A DNA stretch of 64,000 nt, taken from contig NW_019776170.1 of the NCBI RefSeq assembly GCF_001039355.2, forward strand, positions 1 through 64,000, in the 5' to 3' direction. The notes beneath the pieces were generated by a model, which was not told the DNA's origin, did no database searches, and worked only from the letters and a program-made list of their open reading frames with translations. The translations under genes were made by a program, and so were the position numbers. This DNA is from Lingula anatina (lineage: Eukaryota; Brachiopoda; Lingulata; Lingulida; Lingulidae). This document shows positions 56,520 to 64,000 of this stretch, piece by piece; positions within the stretch are counted from its first letter, which is position 1, and every line of letters begins with the position of its first letter.

Positions 56520-57307
56520 TTTGACTGGAAAAAAGAAGAAAAATTATCATTTGATGTGGATAGATATTCTGGATATTTTATCAAAATTGTCCAAGTATAA
56601 TGAAAGTCACATCAAGAAGCTGGGTATTATTATTATTATTATTATGCAGTTCGAAGTAACTTTATCACATCTAAGAACTTGTTTGTGTTGTTGAAATACA
56701 TGCACTATATATTTATACCCTCAAAGTCTAAAAGCCTAAAAGTCCTTATATGTTGAGTTAAAACGCTTGGTAGTAAGGAAAAAACTCATTCTTACACTCA
56801 ATGCACAGAAGAAAAAAATCTTCTCATTGACACGTTTTATAGTAAACTCGCATGACAATTTTTGAACAATGAATCTGAAACGTCGCAAGACCCAGGTGAA
56901 TTTTTTTAGGTATAAAAACACAGCATAAACTTAGACATACTCGGCGCTTGATGTGAACCCTGAAGTTAAAAAACTTAGTTTGTTACATTTATAACGTTAC
57001 CGGTACTATGTATGGATCTGTTTTAATATATATATATATTCAGAAAATGAGCACAGATTCTGTCCACTGTCAAATTGAGACAGACTGGGCATTTGCTCGG
57101 AATTTTTCACTGATTGGGTGGGCATGATATACGGGATAGCATTGCCTTGTACTCGTAACTTGACCTGTAGTAACAAGCCTGGAAAATGAACTAATGTATA
57201 CTAAAACAGGGTGCAAAACTTCAGCGTAGAATAAATATTTACTGCCATATGCTCGGTAGGCCTACTCTCGGGGTAGACATAACTAAAACAAAATACTTCG
57301 TTGTGCT

Positions 57308-57682
57308 GTTTGGGGGTGGTCGGCTCATGCCTTAGTTAAACTACCTCAGATCAAAATAACACGATCCAAAGCTGGGCCCCTGGGTACGTGTGTTTTGACA
57401 GCGCCCCTAGTTAGAAGCTGTGAGCTTGTTAGTGGGACGCTCGGGGTTGAGATTTAATGCTCAGAATCCCTTTGTTTTCCTTCGTTACGTATGTGTGAGG
57501 GAGTGATTTGATATATCAGATTAAAGCTATATCTGATGGAGAGTGTGTGCGTAACTGTGTACAGCGTACTGCATGAGGCGTCTCACCTCAGCGTGGTGTA
57601 GAGAGAGGCGTCTCACCTCTGTATGAAAATGACCAAAGAAAGGTTGTACGGGTCGTACAGCCTGGAGAGGGGGGGGGGGACT
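57308..57682. mobile_element. About 375-bp insertion relative to the copy 6 flank
   Basis: Matching flanks (ACTTCGTTGTGCT and CCCCGACTATTACTTGCC) are almost adjacent at 47470-47510 but separated here. The insert contains the direct repeat GGCGTCTCACCTC and a G-run near its right end. No inverted termini or coding frame are evident, so the class is unknown. Confidence 0.5.
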
Positions 57683-58229
57683 GGCCCCGACTATTACTTG
57701 CCATGAACTTTGAAAGGACACTTCAGCGTTGAATAGCGTAAAACTCAACTCTTACATTATTATTATTATTAACCTAACATTAGTATAAATTAAAGAGAAT
57801 ATTAATAGAAAGCCCCAATAAATTTTTACAATTTTGCATGGTAAACATCAAACAATCAAACCAAAAAATCTGTTTTGTCTGTGTTTCTTGTTTGATTTTA
57901 GTGATTGTGTGGATGGTTCCCTTGAGAATGATATTAAAGGTAGTTTGAAAATTATCTAGCAAATCTAGTGATCTGGTGGTGGACATACCTTGACTTTCGA
58001 TTGTCTCCAGAACGCTAAAGGAACGAGTTCGAGCTCTGCCGACTCCGCCTCTCCGGGTTACCGTTGAACTTCGACTCGAACGTGCGGTATTTGCCAGAGA
58101 TCTTTCACCCCGCTCTTGTTTATTGGATCACATTCAAGTCAATGTTAGCAAAAATAGGCCCCATTCCTATAGACACCATTGGTCTTCGAAGATCGATCCA
58201 ACTCCATGGGGACTGTTGCAGAAGGCAAT

Positions 58230-58377
58230 AAGGGGTACCGGAGGAGACGAGAATTTATCAGAATTGTACCTCCAGATAAAAATGACCACTCAGCTTCGCG
58301 TCTTACACCACTACACGTCACTTCCGACACAATTCTGATAAATCCTCGTCTCATTCTCTTCTCCTACGGTACCCCTT
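58230..58377. mobile_element. 148-bp palindromic MITE with empty site
   Basis: It starts AAGGGGTACCG and ends CGGTACCCCTT, with inner arms ATTTATCAGAATTGT / ACAATTCTGATAAAT. AT flanks both sides. The paralogous site near 48003 reads GGCAATTGGC without the element. Confidence 0.8.
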
Positions 58378-58439
58378 ATTGGCTAAACAGATAAACACGC
58401 GGCCTCCTGGCTTTAAGTAGAATACATAAAAGCTGGTGA

Positions 58440-59894
58440 TTATACGGGTACGTTGGAAACAAGAAGTGTTGAAGCTGTTATCACTCAGCGTTAGTCTCCG
58501 CAGAGTTGGGTCGATCCAAGTGGACCGTTGGTGACTGTGGGTATGGGGTCTTAGTTTCTACCAAAATGAATATACGCTTTCAAGATTGGACGTAATAGCT
58601 CTGGAATCCCAGGCTACAGCGCTAAGCAATATGAGGGAGTGGGGGAGTGCTAAAGCGATAGGTTAGAGTCCCCAGCGTCACCCACGGCTACAGCAACCTG
58701 GAGAAAATGATAAAACTGCTTCTGTTTAAACATTGCGGAACGCGGTCCAGTAAAACGGTTGGGCAAATATTCACCAAAAACTTTATCGTACAATAATTAC
58801 TTAATTTCATTAGATCCAACCAATTGTATGGAGGATCCCCCTCCGTTTCTGTCATCATCATTTGCATTCAGCGTGATCCCCTTATTATGTAGACCGGTTT
58901 AGGTACGATCGCAAGTCCAACGTAAACGAGTCCTTGCTGCAAGGGTTTGTGTTTGCATTGTTCTTTACATGAACTTTTGCAATCCCTAAATTATAGGCTT
59001 AAAACTCCTTATTAATAATATGTGCTGCCTTACATACGTTCTTTTGGGCAAAAGATAAACCTTCAGTGTTCAGTGACTAAATTAATTAACATTTACACAT
59101 ATGGCGGCACAATTGCGATTTTGGGGTAAAAACTGAAAAGTCGGTTTCTCAAATTTCTCCGTTAGCTGAGCATCTACGATCACCTTTTTTAACTCCAAAA
59201 TCCTCCTAGCGATTTTTCTTAGAAGTCTTGGGTAAGATTTTATCGCTGATAAAACAAATTAATGCCTTTGTTTAATGAAAATCTGTAATTAGGGACTCAT
59301 AACTACTTAACAAAAAAATCCAAACCGAAATAGCGGCACGGGATTGTACACTCTAAGTCAACTCTGCCCATATTCGCGATAAAATCTTGTTCAGGGATGA
59401 AGTTAAGCCCCATACCGATCGCTTCCTTACCCAAAAATATAAAGGTGTTAAATTGACGATTAAAGCTTTGAGTTGCCTACGCTTATACATTGCAACGAGA
59501 AATATAAACACCAATATTTTATAGTTTCGATGTTTATGTTTTTTGTTGTTTTAAATCAGCACAAAGATAGATCCATTATTGAATGCAGGAAACCTCATTT
59601 TCGGTATCTGGATGATAATAAAGGGTTACAAGATCCTTAAGTCTAACATAACCGTTCCTATGCGGCAAAGGTTTATGTCTGCAATGTTTTTTCACACGGC
59701 CCTGGGCATGTAAAGGTTATGAATTGAGAGAGAAATGCTGGTGACTCTACTAATCCACTCGAAACCATTCACGTTATTGAACTTTGAAATAAGTAACGTT
59801 TTTTTAAGCACCAGATATATGGAGGGCGTTAAATTGTTTTTTTTTTATGGAATGTTGTCGTGTATTCTTACATTATCACAGGGTTAGCGAGGGA
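58440..59894. other. Unique stretch without recognisable gene
   Basis: Beyond the end of the copy 7 flank duplication there is no similarity to the array and no splice-supported exon. Open frames are short on both strands. Confidence 0.4.
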
Positions 59895-59965
59895 TATACA
59901 GTGTGCCTGGAACCTAATGCTCCAGCCCTGGCCAAGGGTCTGGGGCCAGTAGGTTACACTGTATA
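59895..59965. repeat. 71-bp palindrome
   Basis: TATACAGTGTGCCTG pairs imperfectly with the end GGTTACACTGTATA, and CCTGGCC pairs with GGCCAG inside. A short foldback. Confidence 0.55.
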
Positions 59966-60305
59966 ACATTTGCCAGTCGATGTTTGGATCCTTACTAGAA
60001 TTCGTGCGTCAAGCTGGTATGTGGACGACGTGGTATGGAGGAGGGGGTCTTTGGTTGCTACATGTCGAGAAAAAGAAAGAGAGAGTTATTGACATAGAGG
60101 GTGTCTTCTCATCTCTCTGTTTATATTCTTACGGGGGAAAGTGCACGGTGAAGACTACGACGCCGACAGGCACATTCATTTTTGGGCACCAACTTTCTTA
60201 AACGATTAATTTGTATGTGTAGTACCTACCAAAAAATTTGCATATCAACTTTTATTGAATCCCTTGAAAATGCGACTTGAAGGTGGGTGATTTTGGACTT
60301 AAAAT

Positions 60306-60336
60306 GGGGGGGGGATGGGGGGGATGGGGGGGATAG
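60306..60336 (+). repeat. G-run tract with quadruplex potential
   Basis: Three runs of seven or eight G separated by AT, followed by AGG. It could fold as a G-quadruplex on the plus strand. Confidence 0.5.
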
Positions 60337-60471
60337 GTTAGATTTATAATGAAAAAAAAATATTACGGTTATAAGCTTTTAACCCAAAGTTCCTTAAGCG
60401 TGGCAATGCCCCTGTCAGTTTGAAACCAGGGTGAAATGCATGTAACAGAGAGGGATTCCAAAGGTCACTAA

Positions 60472-60695
60472 GACCCCATTTCCATAGATTTTATATCGTT
60501 CTATCCCTGTGGGGAGTCTCACTAGATACTGTCAGCTTAGCCGGCTTAAGCGTCTGTCCCGCCTACTGAAAGCTGTAAGGGGGTAATTAATTATGGTGCG
60601 CGCTCGGCTGACTGCAATTTAGCTTGAATCCCCAGGGAGTTAGGTCGATCTAAATCTTAATCCCTAAATCGATCTAAATCTCTGGGAATACACCC
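60472..60695. mobile_element. Harbinger-like MITE flanked by TAA
   Basis: It starts GACCCCATTTCCATAG and ends CTCTGGGAATACACCC, with TAA immediately on both sides. Related to 51994-52208, including the GCTGTAAGGGGGTAATTA core in the opposite orientation. Confidence 0.75.
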
Positions 60696-61348
60696 TAAGG
60701 ATAAAGTAATGACTTCCTCCATCCTATTTGGTGAAAAAAAAACTTCCCCTATCTCTTCCCCTATCAGTTTCAGTATTTTTTACATACAAATACCTTGGAT
60801 CCGACATAAGCAAACAATAACGTCTTTCTCAAGTTGCCTTTGTATTGAAGGAGGTTTAATACATTTAATTATGAAAATAATATTTAGAAACATTACGCAC
60901 ACTATATCCCCTTACTTGCAAATAGAGAACATGTGTGCATGGGAATACAGGAATATTTTAGGTTCATTATGATCGGGCGCATTATTTGAAGATGCTAAAT
61001 CTACAATAACAATACTCTAGATAAGATTATTGTGTTTGTCAGCTAAGGCGAACCAACGTTCTGACTGATTGCGGTAGTAGAGTCATAGATGTGTCTCTTG
61101 AGCACTCCGGCAGTTTCAAGGCCTACGGCTGCTGGGAAGTGGGGGGGGGGGGGGGGGTTTGAGTCTTTATTACATTTCGGCCTTTTCGATTTTCCAAGTT
61201 CACCAGTTTTATTTCAATCAATTAAATAATTAATTGTTTAAGTGATTAACAAGTTGGTGAATTATCTAATTTATTTATTTATCTATTTTCTCTCTTTGTT
61301 TGCCTGGCCTTTTCTGAAATTCCAAATTAAGTGTGTGACGAATATATT
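60696..61348. other. Stretch without recognisable gene
   Basis: It includes a run of about 19 G at 61139-61158. An 87-residue plus frame (60709-60972) is low-complexity and lacks family motifs. Confidence 0.4.
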
Positions 61349-61506
61349 CAGGCCTGTAGCCAGCAAAGGGGGTTCTTTTTATAAAAAAGTGGACCTTTTA
61401 CCATGAAACCTTTGTGTACCTAAAAAATTTTTACCCAGAGGGAACCTTTTCTTAGCAAAAAGGGGGGAGGGATTCTTTCCCCCGGACAACCCTGACTACG
61501 GGCCTG
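61349..61506. mobile_element. MITE with CAGGCCYGTAG ends
   Basis: It starts CAGGCCTGTAGCCAGC and ends GACTACGGGCCTG, with the core TACCATGAAACCTTTGTGTA shared with the other members. Confidence 0.75.
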
Positions 61507-62589
61507 AAATTGATAGATGTATAATACAACACATCCTTTAAAAAAACGCTCGTCGTTATCTCTTCTCTTCAGCAAATCATAGAAATAATATCAACGGGAG
61601 TGCTTTTTGTTTTCAAGAATGCTTCATCAATCAAACCAAGTGAGTGCATTTTGCGCATGCGCTATTATGAAATAAAAAAAAAAAAATCAGTAGGCCTACC
61701 GCAGGATGTGAAAATGCAAGGATGGGGGCGGCAATTGTTTAATTCCTACAATTAATGCTAACAGCTTATTTCTATCGCCTGTGGAAGGTTAGCACTTTGC
61801 AGGAAATAATGATTACGTTTTTTAATTACATTTCCATAAGTTATAATTTTCATTATTTTGTATATGTACAATTTAAAGCCATTACGAGTTACATGTATAT
61901 ATTGAGCACAAACTATTTTTTCATTTATTATTATTATTCATTTATTTATTTTATTGTAATAATGATCCATTTAGAATTTTTTTTATAAAACTTTGATTTA
62001 AATGTAATGTACATGTGGGTACTTCACCGTACATTCATTAAAACAAGGCAATTTAATAGCAAGGTCCGTTTGAGCATTAATCAAAATTACAGCACCATTT
62101 TTTTAAAATGAGGAACAGTTGTGCATATAATCATTATGAAAAATACATGTACAAAGCACCAATTATACATAAATTTAAGACATTATACAAAACATATGAA
62201 TGTTGCTCTTTACATGCTGTTGTTAGAGTGCATGATAAATAATCTATGCTAATTACATGATAAATATTTGTTTTCTTCACATGATTAAATGTACCGGTAT
62301 CTGTTCTCTTTGAATTGGCCTTCTATTACGTTGTAAATACAATATCTCTAGAATGCTTTTAAGGTCCTATTTTGTAGCTGTCACATAATTTATTGTTTCG
62401 AGGTTTTCTAGATCCTTTGCTGTCTTGAATCACAAGTTAAGCAGCTGGCCGGAGACTACGACAGTCCTCGGCGATCACCGGGTGCGCCCGATGTAGACTT
62501 CGACTGTGATCGACTATCTTCGAGTCAAACCGTCAACAAAATCTGACATTTTTCGAGACGATTCAGTGTCAGTGATAACTAATGAGAAA
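61507..62589. other. AT-rich 3' flank of the acetyltransferase gene
   Basis: No gene is seen. A minus-strand AATAAA at 62389-62394 lies 196 nt past the stop at 62590 and is a plausible poly(A) signal for that gene. Confidence 0.45.
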
Positions 62590-63315
62590 TCAGGCACCCT
62601 TGCAAGGGGAAACCGCTTCAACCTGGAGTGAATTCTCATTTCTACCAATGTCCAGTTCAAAATGATGCTTTAACATTGTCATCAAAATATGATTTATCAG
62701 TATTTGTCCGCTTTCTTTAAACCCACAGCTTTTGTAAAGTCTAATAGCCGCAGCCTGGGATTCTGAAGTTTTGATAACCAGTTTATCGTAGCCATTTTCG
62801 GCGCAGAACTTTTTGGCGTGATTCACCAAAATCTTGCCGAGGCCGACACCGCGACAGGATGGAGAAACGGACATGCGCACAAGTCTCGCTGTGCTTCCCG
62901 TCTCGCGTAGAACGGCAGTTGTTCCGACGACTTTGCCTTGGTACTCCGCTACGAAAAAACTCTGTCTTGGTTGGATATAGCAGCTCATGATATTTTCCCT
63001 CACAAAAAATACCTTGAATACTGCGTAGAAATATGGAACGTAGACCAGAATCAACAATATAGCAGGAGCAGCAACGGATAAATATATCGCGTGCGTGTGC
63101 CAGTGACATAAAACTGATGTGAGCGCGAATAAGACGGCGATTTGCGTCCTCAGTGTCTTTTTCACGAAGTATGGGATTGTGAGAGTCCACAGGTTTTCTT
63201 CGATTAATCGCTTAGCTTGTAACTGTTCGTGTTTCTCTATTGGGCGAATGGTGATTTGGCTTGTGTCCAGCACGGATCCGGATGCGCCAGTCCTAATTTT
63301 GGTATTGTCAGACAT
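62590..63315 (-). CDS. NAT8-like membrane-bound GNAT N-acetyltransferase
   Basis: A 241-residue single coding exon. Residues 20 to about 50 (ITIRPIEKHEQLQAKRLIEE) begin the GNAT fold. Two hydrophobic stretches follow at about 55-100 (TQIAVLFALTSVLCHW and SVAAPAILLILVYVPYFYAVF), a membrane hairpin inserted early in the domain as in NAT8/camello proteins. Then come FFVAEYQGKVVGTTAVL, LVRMSVSPSCRGVGLGKIL (acetyl-CoA motif RxxGxG) and AAAIRLYKSCGFKESG (motif B). NAT8 relatives sit in the ER and acetylate cysteine conjugates or lysines; the substrate here is unknown. An acceptor (CTCTCCAG) 13 nt before the ATG suggests a noncoding 5' exon upstream. Length is normal for the family. Confidence 0.9.
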   Translation of the reverse strand: MSDNTKIRTGASGSVLDTSQITIRPIEKHEQLQAKRLIEENLWTLTIPYFVKKTLRTQIAVLFALTSVLCHWHTHAIYLSVAAPAILLILVYVPYFYAVFKVFFVRENIMSCYIQPRQSFFVAEYQGKVVGTTAVLRETGSTARLVRMSVSPSCRGVGLGKILVNHAKKFCAENGYDKLVIKTSESQAAAIRLYKSCGFKESGQILINHILMTMLKHHFELDIGRNENSLQVEAVSPCKGA

Positions 63316-64000
63316 GTTTGTCAGTTTCCTGGAGAGAAATAAACGTAAAAAAATTAATAATGTGATAATTTATTGCTTTTGAGATTTATTTCACCATCAA
63401 AGCCAACCTATTTTAGTATATAGGATCTATCATAATGCGGCAATTCTACGTATTTAACTAAAAAGTAAACTCAAATTGTAGTCTATTCGAGTTCAACCAC
63501 TTAGTGCGTGGGAATATATGGAATATTTCATTTATAAATCAGGCAAGGATTAAATATCCCCGGTCCCGTGGACCTTTATGTCACCATAATTGCTGTTTTT
63601 TTTAAACAAAAGCGTGCGCCAAATATTTAGCCAATTTTTTAGCATTCATAATCAATTTCAGTTTATCCTTTTATCGTTAATCCAGCCCAGTGTGTTATCA
63701 AAATAAGTCGCCTTCTCATGTCATCATTAAGTGGACATAATAAAAAGCGTAGTTCATCCTCATTTGTCCCATAATCATACAAACGGCAGCTGCGTTCCTC
63801 CATTTCTTTTTACCTATAAACCTCCCGGTAATATTCTCATCAAGCAAACAAGCAGATTTCTAAGATCTGCATAGTGTATCATTCAGAAACTTACTTTGTT
63901 ATTGTTTTGGGGCAGAACTCGTACACTTGCAAATTTTCTTTAAAATATTAACTCATATCCGTCTACTGGTTGCGTTAATCTTTAGCAAGTAGATCGAAGT
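63316..64000. other. Upstream region of the acetyltransferase gene
   Basis: Probably the start of the 5' intron, with an acceptor at 63329-63330 on the minus strand. No further exon or promoter element is identified before the window ends. Confidence 0.4.

Overview
The window is eukaryotic nuclear DNA from an animal, most likely a marine invertebrate. Genes have GT-AG introns, coding density is low, and the spacers are full of small terminal-inverted-repeat (TIR) elements, microsatellites and a minisatellite. I cannot name the species or phylum from sequence alone. Almost all recognisable coding sequence lies on the minus strand. Five isolated n bases and one 355-n gap (42366-42720) mark assembly joins. 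Three of the isolated n's separate near-identical sequence, and a fourth follows a copy of an earlier repeat arm, so some local duplications may be assembly artefacts.

The dominant content is a tandem array of cyclase-superfamily genes (PF04199-type, related to kynurenine formamidase and isatin hydrolase). There are seven three-exon copies: 1-2601 (cut by the window edge), 21043-23625, 27027-29740, 33188-35912, 38873-40903, 44306-46734 and 53519-56519. They are called copies 1-7 here. Pieces of other copies lie at 4805-5030, 32510-32618 and 48329-48516. Each gene encodes a signal peptide and two complete cyclase domains in one chain. Exon A carries the start of domain 1. Exon B carries the rest of domain 1 plus the start of domain 2. 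Exon C carries the rest of domain 2 and, in several copies, a hydrophobic tail that looks like a GPI-anchor signal. Both introns are phase 2 and split the same Trp codon of each domain, so exon B could be skipped in frame to give a one-domain enzyme. Copies 1-4 (exon B 744 nt) and copies 5-7 (exon B about 729 nt) form two subfamilies. Copies 4 and 5 look like mosaics of the two. Copy 5 is a pseudogene, and copy 6 has a frameshifted first exon with an intact spare first exon 1.6 kb upstream.

Between copies 1 and 2 lies about 16 kb of unrelated DNA. It holds a six-exon minus-strand gene (11078-16543), reconstructed here from small exons, that encodes a coiled-coil protein ending in an ILEI/PANDER (FAM3-like) domain. 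It also holds two near-identical 1.2-kb segments (7230-8422 and 18287-19497), each with a BEN-like exon interrupted by TAA, and several TIR elements. The right end (59-64 kb) is sparse except for one NAT8-like membrane GNAT acetyltransferase gene (62590-63315).

Mobile-element content includes a 901-bp element with a perfect 8-bp target duplication and iterated CACCGCGGTG palindromes, a PIF/Harbinger-like relic inside an intron, a Helitron-like candidate with empty sites in paralogous DNA, several MITE families, and a 64-bp minisatellite organised as a strict four-unit higher-order repeat.
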